Shown in pieces: positions 8,967-20,423 of a stretch of 64,000 nt of DNA (position 1 is the stretch's first letter; each line of letters starts with the position of its first letter). A model generated the notes under the pieces. The model did no database searches and had not been told where the DNA came from. It saw only the letters and a program-made list of their open reading frames with translations. This stretch comes from Saccharothrix sp. HUAS TT1 (GTDB taxonomy: Bacteria > Actinomycetota > Actinomycetes > Mycobacteriales > Pseudonocardiaceae): contig NZ_CP160453.1 in the NCBI RefSeq assembly GCF_040744945.1, positions 4,092,001 through 4,156,000 of the forward strand, written 5' to 3'. A program made the position numbers and the translations under genes.

Positions 8967-10445
8967 ATGCGATCACCGGGACAGCTCAGCCGCCGGGCCC
9001 TGCTCGCCGCGGCCGGCGCGACGGTCGCGGGCGGCGCGCTGGGCGCCGGCGTGGCCGCGGCCGACGCGACCGTCGGCGTCGACCCCGCCGCCGGCCAGGG
9101 CACGTGGGAGGGCTGGGGCACCTCGCTGGCGTGGTGGAGCACCGTGTTCGGCGACCGCGACGACTTCGCCGACCTGTTCTTCACCACGAACACCGTCACC
9201 TACGCCGGCGCGGCCCTGCCCGGCCTCGGCCTGAACATCGCCCGCTACAACCTCGGCGCCTCCAGCTGGAACGCCGTCGGCGGCGAGCGCATGGTCGCCT
9301 CGCCGAACATCCCGCGCTTCAAGCAGGTCGAGGGCTTCTGGCAGGACTGGACCAACGAGGACCCGGCCTCCTCCGCCTGGAACTGGAACGCCGACGCCAA
9401 GCAGCGCGCCGCCCTGGTCAAGGCGACCCGGCGCGGCGCGATGAGCGAGCTGTTCGCCAACTCCCCGATGTGGTGGATGTGCAACAACCACAACCCCTCG
9501 GGCGCGGCCAACGCCAGTGACAACAACCTCCAGCCGTGGAACCACCGCCAGCACGCCCTGCACCTGGCCGTCACCGCCCGCCGCGCCCGCGACCAGTGGG
9601 GCGTCGACTTCCGGACCGTGGACGCGTTCAACGAGCCGTCCTCCGCCTACTGGCACGCCAACGGCACCCAGGAGGGCTGCCACGTCGACGCCACCACCCA
9701 GCGCGGCGTCATCGGCCACCTGCGCGCCGAGCTGGACCGCCTCGGCCTGACCGGCACCGGGATCTCCGCCTCCGACGAGACGTCCTACGACCTGGCCCGC
9801 ACCACCTGGAACAGCTTCGACCAGACCACCAAGGGCCGGGTGCGGCAGGTCAACGTGCACGGCTACCAGGGCCTCGGCGGTCGGCGCGACCTGCTCGGCA
9901 ACGACGTGCGCGCGTCGGGCAAGGCGCTGTGGAACTCCGAGCACGGCGACGGCGACGGCTCGGGCCTGCAGACGGCCCGCTGCCTGCTGATGGACTTCCG
10001 CTGGCTCAAGCCGACCGCGTGGTGCTACTGGCAGGTGATGGACCCGACCGCGGGCTGGGGCGCGATCCGCTACGACGGCGGCTCCGGCCAGCCGGGCGCG
10101 GTGGAGACGAAGCTGTACGTGCTGGCCCAGTTCACCCGGCACATCCGGCCCGGCATGACGATCCTCGGCACCGGCGTCGACTACGCCGTCGCCGCGCACG
10201 ACCCGGCCGCGCGCCGGTTGGTGGTCGTCGCGGCCAACACCGGTTCGGCGCAGACGCTGACGTTCGACCTGTCCCGGTTCGGCCAGGCGCCCGACGGCGT
10301 GGTGACCCGGTGGTCGACGCTCACCTCCGGCCCCGGCGACCGGTACACCAGGCGGCAGGACCTGCGGGTCGCCGGCAAGGCCCTCCGGGCGCCGTTCGCC
10401 GCCGGCGCGGTGCAGACGTTCGAGGTCGAAGGGGTGGTCCGGTGA
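8967..10445 (+). CDS. Tat-exported GH30 glycosidase, endo-beta-1,6-galactanase-like
   Basis: A 492-residue secreted glycosidase. The N-terminus has a Tat motif (SRRALLAAAG) and an Ala-rich h-region ending near AAADA. The catalytic (beta/alpha)8 barrel has the acid/base E223 in DAFNEPSS and the nucleophile E325 in WNSEHGDG, with GWGTSLAWW near the N-terminus. This pattern fits GH30 subfamily 5 enzymes, which cut beta-1,6-galactan side chains of arabinogalactan. A C-terminal beta-sandwich (about 400-492) is typical. The stop overlaps the GTG of the BNR gene (GTGA), so both are co-translated. The divergent sugar regulator suggests substrate induction. Confidence 0.85.
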   Translation: MRSPGQLSRRALLAAAGATVAGGALGAGVAAADATVGVDPAAGQGTWEGWGTSLAWWSTVFGDRDDFADLFFTTNTVTYAGAALPGLGLNIARYNLGASSWNAVGGERMVASPNIPRFKQVEGFWQDWTNEDPASSAWNWNADAKQRAALVKATRRGAMSELFANSPMWWMCNNHNPSGAANASDNNLQPWNHRQHALHLAVTARRARDQWGVDFRTVDAFNEPSSAYWHANGTQEGCHVDATTQRGVIGHLRAELDRLGLTGTGISASDETSYDLARTTWNSFDQTTKGRVRQVNVHGYQGLGGRRDLLGNDVRASGKALWNSEHGDGDGSGLQTARCLLMDFRWLKPTAWCYWQVMDPTAGWGAIRYDGGSGQPGAVETKLYVLAQFTRHIRPGMTILGTGVDYAVAAHDPAARRLVVVAANTGSAQTLTFDLSRFGQAPDGVVTRWSTLTSGPGDRYTRRQDLRVAGKALRAPFAAGAVQTFEVEGVVR

Positions 10446-11833
10446 AGACGCCGGTCGTGGCCGCCGCCGTGCTGGCCCTCTCCCTGGTGCACCCCGTCGC
10501 CGCGCACGCCGCCCCCGGCGTGACGCTGCTGTCCGACACGCAGCTCGACCCGTCCGCGCTGTACTTCGTGTCGTACGACGGCCTGGTCAACAACAACTCG
10601 TTCCAGGACGCCCTGATCACCTACAACGGCCACCAGTACGCGGCCTGGTACACGTCCAGCCGCAACGCCGTCGTCGCCCGGCGGGCGCTGGGCGGCAGCT
10701 GGCAGAAGGCGGTGCTGCCGCACCGGCTCAGCGCCAACGACTCGCACAACGTGATCTCACTGGGCATCTCGCCCCAGGACGGCGTGCTGCACGTCGCGAT
10801 GGACACCCACAACACGCGGCTGCACTACTCGAAGTCCGTCGCGGGACTGGCGTCGCAGCCGGGTTCGCACCCGTGGTCGCCGTCGCTGTTCGGGACCGTG
10901 CAGCGGACCTTGGGCGGCGTCGAGCTGGGCAACATGACGTACCCGCAGTTCGTCGTCACGCCCGAGGGCGCGCTGCAGTTCAGCTACCGCACCGGCGGGT
11001 CCGGCAACGGCGTGAACGAGCTGGCCGAGTACACCGGCGGCACGTGGCGGAAGCTGGGCGCGTGGTCGTCGGCGACCGGGAACCACACCGGTCCGAACGG
11101 CGTCGTGTCCACGACCCGCAACATGTACCTGCACGGCCTGACCTACGACCGGCGCGGCCGGCTGCACGCCGCGTTCACCTGGCGCGAGGGCAACGCGGGC
11201 GTGCTGTGCGACCCCGGCGGCCTGACCAACCACGACACCGGGTACGTCTACAGCGACGACCGCGGCCGGACCTGGCGCAACGCGGCCGGCGCCGTCGTCG
11301 GGACCACCGGCGGCACGCGGGTGTCGGTCGGCTCGCCCGGCCTGGTCGCCGACCCGCTCGACCCGAACCACGGCCTGATGAACCAGGAGGCCCAGGGCGC
11401 CGACTCCACCGGCACGCCGCACGTGGTGATCAGCTACGTGCCCGGCCGGTTCACCCAGTGCGTCTCGAACTACGCCCAGCAGCGCACCCAGTACGGCCGC
11501 ACGTTCCACGTCGTGCGCAACGCGAACGGCACGTGGACCAAGCGCGAGGTCCCGGTGCCGCCGGGCAGCACCCAGCGGACCAAGCTGGTGTTCGACCGCG
11601 CCGACAACGCCTACCTGGTGATGCCGCGCGGTCGGATCGTCTCGGCGAGCCGGGCCGCCGGGTGGACCGACTGGACACTGGTGTTCGACCAGCCGTCGAT
11701 GAACGCGTTCGGCGAGGTCAACGTGGACACGTCGCGGGTGGCGGTGGACGGGGTGCTGTCGTTCCAGTACCAGGTGCGCTCCAGCGGCACCACGCCGTCG
11801 GCGATCCGGGTGGCCGACTTCCGCCTGGGGTGA
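10442..11833 (+). CDS. Secreted BNR-repeat (BNR_4-like) beta-propeller protein
   Basis: A 463-residue protein with a Sec signal peptide (VVAAAVLALSLVHPVAAHAA). It is all-beta, with an Asp-box at about residue 271 (SDDRGRTW) and repeated propeller blades (GHQYAAWYTSSRNAVVARR, PRGRIVSASRAAGWTDW). It matches the BNR_4 type of propellers found in polysaccharide lyases and exo-glycosidases. The GTG start at 10442 overlaps the GH30 stop, so it probably acts on the same polysaccharide, perhaps removing side-chain ends or an uronic-acid cap. Whether it is a hydrolase, a lyase or a binding protein cannot be decided from sequence alone. Confidence 0.75.
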   Translation: MKTPVVAAAVLALSLVHPVAAHAAPGVTLLSDTQLDPSALYFVSYDGLVNNNSFQDALITYNGHQYAAWYTSSRNAVVARRALGGSWQKAVLPHRLSANDSHNVISLGISPQDGVLHVAMDTHNTRLHYSKSVAGLASQPGSHPWSPSLFGTVQRTLGGVELGNMTYPQFVVTPEGALQFSYRTGGSGNGVNELAEYTGGTWRKLGAWSSATGNHTGPNGVVSTTRNMYLHGLTYDRRGRLHAAFTWREGNAGVLCDPGGLTNHDTGYVYSDDRGRTWRNAAGAVVGTTGGTRVSVGSPGLVADPLDPNHGLMNQEAQGADSTGTPHVVISYVPGRFTQCVSNYAQQRTQYGRTFHVVRNANGTWTKREVPVPPGSTQRTKLVFDRADNAYLVMPRGRIVSASRAAGWTDWTLVFDQPSMNAFGEVNVDTSRVAVDGVLSFQYQVRSSGTTPSAIRVADFRLG

Positions 11834-11842
11834 GGCGGGCGC

Positions 11843-11876
11843 GAGCCGGGGTCCCCAACGCGGGGGACCCCGGCTC
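11843..11876. terminator. Bidirectional terminator hairpin
   Basis: Arms 11843-11856 and 11863-11876 form a perfect 14-bp GC-rich stem with a 6-nt loop. It lies between the convergent BNR and SLT genes and can serve both. Confidence 0.85.
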
Positions 11877-11903
11877 GGCGCGGGACGTCGATCGAGGGCT
11901 GGA

Positions 11904-12713
11904 CTAGTAACCGACGTAGCCGGTGCCCGCGTTGATCCCGGCGAGGCCGGGGTGGCCGCCGAAGCCGCCGTAGCGCGCGTAGGTGTAGCGGACGCCCGCG
12001 ATGATGTTGTCGACCGGCGCGTAGATGTCGTCGTAGCCGGGGATCTTGTACGCCTGGAACGTCGGGTCGATGCACTGCATGACACCCTTGGAGGGTGTGC
12101 CGCGGGCGGCGTTGGAGTCCCAGGTGTTGACGGCGTTGGGGTTGCCGTTGGACTCCTTGATGATGATCGTGTAGATCTCGTCCAGGCTGTCCTCGGTGAT
12201 CGGGGTGCCGTTGGCGGCGAGGACCTTGATCGCCTCGCGGATCCAGCCCTCGATCTCGCGCTGCTTCGGCGGCTTGCGCGCCTCCGCGGCTTCCCACGCC
12301 TCCCGGGCCGCCTGCTCCTCGGCCGCCTTGCGGGCCGCGTACCCGTCCTGCGCCACGCCGCTGGCCTGGTTGAACGTGTGCAGCGCGGCCAGCTGCTCCT
12401 GGCGGATGATCCGGGCGGTCTCCGAACCGAGGTCCACCGCGTGCACCGTCTCGACCTTGCCGGTGCGGATGGTGTCGTCCGGCACGCCGCCGAGGTCCGC
12501 GCCGCCCGCCATCGGGCTGAACGACCCGCTCATCGCGTAGGCGGCGGCTCCCGAGCCGGACACGATGCCGACGGCCACCGCCACGCTGGCGATGCGGCGG
12601 GGGAGCACCTTCTCCGCTTCGGCCCGGTGCGCGCCCTGGTAGCCGGGCGGGGGCGGCGGCACCCGGAACGTGGTCTGCCCGGGTTTGTTCTTGTGACGGA
12701 CGTGCCGAGCCAA
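11904..12713 (-). CDS. Membrane-anchored SLT-type (lytic transglycosylase-like) protein
   Basis: A 269-residue protein with a short basic, proline-rich cytoplasmic N-terminus, one membrane segment at about 41-60 and an alpha-helical stalk (about 95-155, rich in Ala/Glu). The C-terminal SLT/lysozyme-like domain has the catalytic glutamate in IIIKESNGNP and the GVMQCIDPTF, NIIAGVRY motifs of goose-lysozyme folds. It would cleave peptidoglycan outside the membrane. The start is taken as TTG at 12713 because AGGAGG lies 9 nt upstream and homologous proteins begin with a similar ARHVRH sequence; the frame stays open further upstream without conserved residues. Confidence 0.85.
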   Translation of the reverse strand: MARHVRHKNKPGQTTFRVPPPPPGYQGAHRAEAEKVLPRRIASVAVAVGIVSGSGAAAYAMSGSFSPMAGGADLGGVPDDTIRTGKVETVHAVDLGSETARIIRQEQLAALHTFNQASGVAQDGYAARKAAEEQAAREAWEAAEARKPPKQREIEGWIREAIKVLAANGTPITEDSLDEIYTIIIKESNGNPNAVNTWDSNAARGTPSKGVMQCIDPTFQAYKIPGYDDIYAPVDNIIAGVRYTYARYGGFGGHPGLAGINAGTGYVGY

Positions 12714-13089
12714 GGGTGCAGCCTCCTGCGGTCGGGGAACTCCGTCACCGGACCTGGCGGGGGATCCAGGCGGACGTGGGCCGTTCCGGGGGATGTCGGG
12801 CCCGTGTCCCTTCGGTGATGGAACCGTGATCTGCGGCCGAGAACGTAACCGTTCGTGTTTTGGCGAGGCAAGGAATGGACCGCAATCGGTGACCCTCGTC
12901 ACGTTTCCTCGGTATCGTCGTCACTGTCCGTCGCGCAGGGGATTACTCCGGTGTCAAAACGGCAACGGCCTGCATCGACCGGGGGAACGCTGTCGAAACG
13001 CCCGAGGTCGGTGATCCGCCGCGGCTAGGGTCGAACCCCCGCGTCACGCCGGCGGGGTGCGACGGGGCTGGTGGGGCGCGAGGAGTCCG
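12714..13089. other. Divergent intergenic region, no gene recognised
   Basis: About 375 bp between the SLT gene and the large receptor gene. It contains an AT-richer patch around 12840-12900 and 12930-12965 that likely holds the divergent promoters, plus the strong AGGAGG of the SLT gene at 12722-12727. I compared the SLT leader with the c-di-AMP (ydaO) riboswitch, often found before cell-wall hydrolases, and did not find its conserved core. Confidence 0.5.
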
Positions 13090-15822
13090 GTGGTCGAACG
13101 GGGTGCGGGGGAACGGGTTTCGTCGGTCGAGGTAGTGGACGAGCTGGTCAAGCTGTTGCAGGACCTCACGGAGCGGCCGAGGTTCGGCGAGCTGCCCGGC
13201 CGCCGTTCGGGCGCGCGGACGGGCGGCGACCGGGGGATGCCGCTGGTCTGCCTGGTCCGCGGCCGAGCGGCTGACGGCCTGCTCGGCGCCCTCCAGGCGC
13301 ACCTGCGCGGCGCGCACCCCGGCCGGGTGCCGCACGCCCACCACCGCTTCCCCGACCCGGAGCCGGACGCGGGCGTGCCCGAGCCGTCCGCGCTGGAGGC
13401 GGTCGGCTCGGTGCTGGTGAGCGTCGCCCGCGAGCTGTCCTCCGACGTCAACGGCCGCTACGGGCGGCACGGGTTCCGCCGGTTCGAGCTGGTCTACTGG
13501 CTGATGAACCAGCGCCTCGACGGCGCGGACCCGGAGTCGGCCGCGACCCTGCTGACCCGGCTGCGGGAGCGCGACCTGCGGCGGCACAGCGGTGACGACC
13601 TGATGCCCCGGGAAGTGCTGGACACCGCCACCGAGACCGCGCCGTGGTGGGTGCGGCTGGTGGTCCGGCTGGTGCCGTCCTTCCTGTTCCGGTCCAAGCT
13701 GCGCGGGCTGGTGCCGGGCAGCGAGTACCGGTGGCTGCTGCGCCAGCCCTACCTCGCGCCGCACGACCCGGGCACGTTCATGGGCTTCGCCGAGCGGCTG
13801 ACGTCGGCGCTGGTGCCCGGCCGGAGCGCCGAGCCGCGCGAGGACACCGGCCAGCTGGTCAAGCTGCTGGTCAACGCGTTCCTGGAGGACGTGCGCCGCA
13901 CCTACCGCCGGTCGTGGTGGCGGATCAGGTCGGCCCGCCGCACGGTGTACCCGGTGGTGCTGCTGGACGGCATCCGCCGCGACAACGGCGGCTACTCCCT
14001 GCTCAAGGTCGTCAACGACGTCCGCAACGACACCGGCGCGTTCGACCCGCTGGTGATCATCAGCGGCAGCGCCAAGGTGCCGCCGGACGCGGAGACCGCC
14101 GCCGAGCGCGAGCCGACGCCGGTGAGCCAGGCGAGCCACGCCTACGAGACGTGGGCCCGCAGGCTGGCCACCGACAGCCGCGCCCGCCGCCCCACCGCCT
14201 GGTTCCTGCCGCTGCGGGTGCCCGACGTCACGATCGTGCGCGGCGACGTGCCGCCGACGGCCACGCTGTCCGTGCGGCCCGCCCCGGTGTGGTCGCGCAC
14301 GTCCGTGCTCATGATCGTGGCGTTCGTGCTGCTCGCGTCGGTGGCCACGGTCGGCTACCGGCACGTGCGCGGCATCGTCGCCGCGAACGACCTGTGGCGG
14401 CACCAGCACTGCGGCCTCGACCGGGACAACCCCGACGCGCACACCCTGGAACGGCACGACGACGACTGCGTCGGCGTCACCACCGGCCTCGTCCCGCTGT
14501 TCGGCCAGGCCGACGGCGAGGACCTGGAGCGCTTCAACCGGGTCCAGCAGCTGATCGTGGACCAGAACCGGCGGGTGCTGGAGGCGCACGCGCGCGACCC
14601 GCACCGCCCGTACGCGACCGTCGTGTACGTGTCGGCGATGGGCGCGGCCCGGGACGTGCTGGCCAGCAACACCGCGCGGCTGGTCGGCGTGGCGGCCAGG
14701 CAGGCCAGGCTGCTCGACCGCACCGACGCCGACGAGCCGCTGATCCGGGTGCTGCTCAGCAACGCCGGTTCGGCCATGCAGCACGGCGGCGCGCTCGCCG
14801 GGAAGCTGCGCGCGATGGTGGAGCGGGACAGGAGCATCGTCGGCGTGCTCGGCATGGCGCTGAGCAGCACGCCGACCCGGAACACCATCACCGAGCTGGG
14901 CGGGATCGGCCTGCCGGTGGTCGCCGCGACGCTGTCGGACGACGCGATGCCCACCGCGTCCCGGATGTACTTCCAGGTCTCGCCGACCAACGACCGGCAG
15001 GCGCGGGTCGCGGCGCGGCACGTGCGCGCGGCCCACCCGGACCGGGCCGGAGTGGTGATCGTGCACTCCGACGACGAGCAGGACTTCTACGCGGCCAACC
15101 TGCGGGCCGACGTGGCGGCGCGGTTCGGCGAGCAGGGCTTCCGGGTGCGCGAGGAGCCCTACCAGCCGGTCTCGGGCGGGCAGGGCTCCGGCGCCAGGCG
15201 GCTCGGGCAGGCGCTGTGCGACGTCGGCGACGACGAGGTGGTGTTCTTCGCGGGCCGGCCCGCCGACTTCGGCAAGCTGCTGGACGGCGTCAGCGCCGGG
15301 TGCAAGAGCGACCCGCCGGTCCTGGTCGCCGGTGACGACATCGCCCGCTACGCCGCCGACGACACGCTGCGCGGCCAGCACCCGGAGATCCCGTTCGAGT
15401 ACGTGTCGTTCGCGATCGGCGCGCAGGGCTGCCAGGCGGCCACCGAAATGCACCAGACGCTGCGCGACCTCGTGCCGGAGCAGTGCGAGGGCGACGCGAA
15501 CCCGTCGCTGGACGGGCACGCCGCGCTGACCTACGACGCCCTGTACCTGTTCGTGCACGCGATGATCCAGCTCGGCCCGATCCCGGTGTCGCCGGGGCAC
15601 GTCTGGAAGGAGATGAGCGACATCGGCGGGCCGCGGGCGTTGTCGGGGGAGAGCGGTGTGATCGACTTCGCCGGCGGCCAGGTCCCGATCGACAAGTTCA
15701 CGGCCGTGCTGCGGGTCGCCGACGGCGAGCCGCCCGCGGTGCTGGCGTCGTGCGGCGACTACCCGAACCGCGCGGACGTCGACCTCCACCGCGCCCCGTG
15801 GTGCCCGACGACATCGCGCTGA
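13090..15822 (+). CDS. One-pass receptor: degenerate NTPase-like domain, TM, type-1 periplasmic-binding sensor
   Basis: A roughly 910-residue protein. Residues about 1-400 are cytoplasmic and look like a STAND/AAA-type domain without a working P-loop: the position of Walker A reads MPLVCLVRGRAADG, while a Walker-B-like strand (VVLLDGIRRDNGG) and the following PLVIISGS strand remain. A single membrane helix at about 404-426 (LMIVAFVLLASVATVGY) is followed by an extracellular type-1 branched-chain amino-acid-binding-like domain (GVLGMALSSTPTRNTI, LPVVAATLSDD, DGHAALTYDALY). It has no ABC partners nearby, so it looks like a receptor rather than a transporter part. The GTG at 13090 has AGGAG upstream; a GTG 33 bp earlier is possible. 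Ligand and output unknown. Confidence 0.65.
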   Translation: MVERGAGERVSSVEVVDELVKLLQDLTERPRFGELPGRRSGARTGGDRGMPLVCLVRGRAADGLLGALQAHLRGAHPGRVPHAHHRFPDPEPDAGVPEPSALEAVGSVLVSVARELSSDVNGRYGRHGFRRFELVYWLMNQRLDGADPESAATLLTRLRERDLRRHSGDDLMPREVLDTATETAPWWVRLVVRLVPSFLFRSKLRGLVPGSEYRWLLRQPYLAPHDPGTFMGFAERLTSALVPGRSAEPREDTGQLVKLLVNAFLEDVRRTYRRSWWRIRSARRTVYPVVLLDGIRRDNGGYSLLKVVNDVRNDTGAFDPLVIISGSAKVPPDAETAAEREPTPVSQASHAYETWARRLATDSRARRPTAWFLPLRVPDVTIVRGDVPPTATLSVRPAPVWSRTSVLMIVAFVLLASVATVGYRHVRGIVAANDLWRHQHCGLDRDNPDAHTLERHDDDCVGVTTGLVPLFGQADGEDLERFNRVQQLIVDQNRRVLEAHARDPHRPYATVVYVSAMGAARDVLASNTARLVGVAARQARLLDRTDADEPLIRVLLSNAGSAMQHGGALAGKLRAMVERDRSIVGVLGMALSSTPTRNTITELGGIGLPVVAATLSDDAMPTASRMYFQVSPTNDRQARVAARHVRAAHPDRAGVVIVHSDDEQDFYAANLRADVAARFGEQGFRVREEPYQPVSGGQGSGARRLGQALCDVGDDEVVFFAGRPADFGKLLDGVSAGCKSDPPVLVAGDDIARYAADDTLRGQHPEIPFEYVSFAIGAQGCQAATEMHQTLRDLVPEQCEGDANPSLDGHAALTYDALYLFVHAMIQLGPIPVSPGHVWKEMSDIGGPRALSGESGVIDFAGGQVPIDKFTAVLRVADGEPPAVLASCGDYPNRADVDLHRAPWCPTTSR

Positions 15823-15963
15823 CGACCGCCCGGCGGTGCCGCGCCACCGCTGCCCGCAAGTCCGCCCCTTCGGCCGATCTCCAGGGACTCGCTCAGCCGG
15901 ACGCGCCCTGCCGCACCCGCCGGATCACCGAGCCCACGGCCGGACCGGCCGGCTCTGCGGGCC

Positions 15964-17109
15964 CTAGCCGTCCGACCGGTCCGCCGCGACGTGCGCCGGG
16001 CACGTCCCGCCCCACCGCTCCCGCAGGTCGGAGGGGATGGTCAGGGTGGTGGACTGCCCGTTGGTGAGGTTGCGGACGCTGCCGCCGAGCAGCATCGCGC
16101 CCGCCTTGTCCAGGATGGTGTTGGCCAGGGCGCTGTTGTCCTCCGCCCGCTCCAGGGTGCGGACCAGTCGCGCGCCGGTGCGCACCAGGCCGGTCCAGCC
16201 GCGCGCCCGCGGCACCTCCATCCAGTCGGCCACCTCGGGGTTGACGACCTGGCGGACCATGGCGGCGACGATGCCGTCGAACACCCTGCCGGGCACCAGC
16301 CGCTCGTAGAGGGCGAGCAGGTGCCGGGTCAGCGCCACGCCCTCGGGCGACGGGCCGTAGGTCGCCTCGACCAGGGCGGCGCTCAGCTCGCGGGCGCCGT
16401 CGAGGGATTCGGGCAGCGCCTCGACGGGGATGCCGAGCATGGCCCCGGTGACGCGCCAGACGTAGTAGTAGTCGGCGGCCTCCTCCTCGGTGACGGAGAT
16501 GCCGATGCGCCGCATCCCCTCGATCACCTGCACGGAGAAGATCAGCAGCCCGCCGACCATGTCCTGCTGGCAGATCGGCGTGCCGTCGGCCTCGAAGTCC
16601 CACCGGCCGGAGGCGGTGAGGAAGTGGCGCACGGCGGCGTGGATCAGCCGGGTCTTCTGGATGGTCGGCACGAACGCGCCGGCCGGGCCGAACGCGTCGC
16701 GGCTCATCATGTTCATCACGAACTGCGAGGTCTCCGACAGCCGCCGGTGCGGCTGGTTGAGGCCGTGGGTCAGGGTCAGCACCCGCGAGGTGCGCGGCTG
16801 GGCGTAGCAGTTCACCATCGCGCCGAAGGACAGCACCGAGGCGACGTGCACGCCGTCGTCCACGAAGAAGTCGTACGCCCGCGCGACGCGGTCCGGGTCC
16901 GCCCACCCCGGCGGGTCGTCGGTGGCCACCAGGAACTCGCGCACCACGTCCGGCAGCTCGTCCGGGATGGGCTGGTCGTTGGCGCGGAAGTGCGCCAGCA
17001 CCCGGTTCACCTCGCCGACCCGGCCGGTGGCGACGAGGTCGGCGATCACGGCGTCGGCCATCGGGTCGCCCTGGAACTTCAACGCCGCCACCGCTGCCGT
17101 GTCGATCAT
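15964..17109 (-). CDS. MpaB/latex-clearing-protein family oxygenase (DUF2236)
   Basis: A 381-residue all-alpha protein of the family that includes rubber oxygenase Lcp and fungal MpaB', which use a b-type haem to cleave C=C bonds of isoprenoids. Characteristic segments are RRLSETSQFVMNMM, PTIQKTRLIHAAVRHFL with the conserved His and Arg, and a late DWMEVPRARG. There is no signal peptide, so it is likely cytoplasmic, unlike secreted Lcp. The ATG at 17109 is chosen over an upstream GTG (17175) because AAGGGG lies 8 nt before it and the upstream residues are unlike a coding start. Substrate unknown. Confidence 0.78.
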   Translation of the reverse strand: MIDTAAVAALKFQGDPMADAVIADLVATGRVGEVNRVLAHFRANDQPIPDELPDVVREFLVATDDPPGWADPDRVARAYDFFVDDGVHVASVLSFGAMVNCYAQPRTSRVLTLTHGLNQPHRRLSETSQFVMNMMSRDAFGPAGAFVPTIQKTRLIHAAVRHFLTASGRWDFEADGTPICQQDMVGGLLIFSVQVIEGMRRIGISVTEEEAADYYYVWRVTGAMLGIPVEALPESLDGARELSAALVEATYGPSPEGVALTRHLLALYERLVPGRVFDGIVAAMVRQVVNPEVADWMEVPRARGWTGLVRTGARLVRTLERAEDNSALANTILDKAGAMLLGGSVRNLTNGQSTTLTIPSDLRERWGGTCPAHVAADRSDG

Positions 17110-17450
17110 GGTGTGCACCCCTTCGCCGCCACTCAGGCCAGTCCACACGTGACCGCACCGCAGCACTAGGTACACGATCCGGTGACGAGTTCCACCCGGA
17201 GGCGCGCACGGCGCGTGCGCTCTCCGCAGTAGTCGGCCGCCAACAGGGTTAGCCAGGGTGAACGACCCGATCCCGGCTTGGAATACGGCGTCGATACCCG
17301 AGTCCCCGATCGGGTGTTGGGATCCGGATCAAGGGGTAGTCCCGGTGTGCCGTGCCCGGGTGCGCAACGGACACGACGGGGACCGCGCACGCGGTCTGGC
17401 CCGTCTCGGCGCGGTGCCGTTGAGCAACCAGCGCCCGCGTCGGTCTGGTC

Positions 17451-17494
17451 GCGCGGTGCGGACTCGTGCAGCACTGCCCGAGTCCGCACCGCGC
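17451..17494. other. 16-bp perfect inverted repeat in a 660-bp gene-free region
   Basis: Arms 17451-17466 and 17479-17494 are perfectly complementary around a 12-nt loop that has short internal complementarity of its own. The stretch 17110-17772 otherwise contains no convincing gene. The hairpin is too far from either gene end to be an obvious terminator; it may be part of the xylanase 5' region or an independent transcript. Confidence 0.5.
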
Positions 17495-17540
17495 CCGCGG
17501 CGTGGTGACCGCGGGCGGCTCCGGGTGGAGCACCGCTGAT

Positions 17541-17551
17541 CGAAACTTTCG
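17541..17551 (+). promoter_or_regulatory. Perfect CGAAA-N-TTTCG xylanase-type operator
   Basis: The 11-bp palindrome CGAAACTTTCG lies 222 bp upstream of the CE15-GH10 xylanase gene. The same CGAAA-N-TTTCG pattern is the conserved motif upstream of Streptomyces xylanase genes and matches the half-sites reported for BxlR-type LacI regulators. Placement before a xylanase gene makes an operator function likely. Confidence 0.7.
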
Positions 17552-17681
17552 GCTCTGGGGAGCCTGGTGCTGAACGCCGGGCGCGCTGACTCGATCCAGG
17601 TAGACCGGGTGCAACCTCCTCCTTCTGGCCTAGCACTAGCTCCAAGTGAGACCGGTGAAGGCGCAATTGGCGTCTGGTGCA

Positions 17682-17715
17682 TTGACATCTTTCGTTCAAC
17701 GGTTCGAAACTTTAG
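17682..17715 (+). promoter_or_regulatory. TTGACA -35 box with overlapping imperfect xylanase operator
   Basis: A consensus TTGACA at 17682-17687 is followed 17 bp later by CGAAACTTTAG (17705-17715), an imperfect copy of the operator at 17541. The repeat thus sits where the -10 region should be, about 60 bp before the xylanase GTG. A repressor bound here would block polymerase directly; the -10 itself is not obvious. Confidence 0.6.
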
Positions 17716-20373
<2,658 letters not shown>

Positions 20374-20388
20374 CCGCAGCGTGACGGG

Positions 20389-20416
20389 GGAGGCCCGGCG
20401 CTCGCGCCGGGCCTCC
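20389..20416. terminator. Bidirectional terminator after xylanase
   Basis: A 12-bp perfect GC stem (20389-20400 with 20405-20416) with a CTCG loop sits between the convergent xylanase and LURP-like genes. Confidence 0.85.
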
Positions 20417-20423
20417 TGCCGCG

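Noticed and set aside
12714..12960. c-di-AMP (ydaO) riboswitch in the leader of the SLT gene
   Set aside because: Context fits, but the conserved core elements of the riboswitch (including the GCTAACCC-like block) are not present on the minus strand.
12943..15789. 948-residue open frame opposite the receptor gene
   Set aside because: Composition is low-complexity Val/Arg/Gly and mirrors the codons of the plus-strand gene, which has clear domains.
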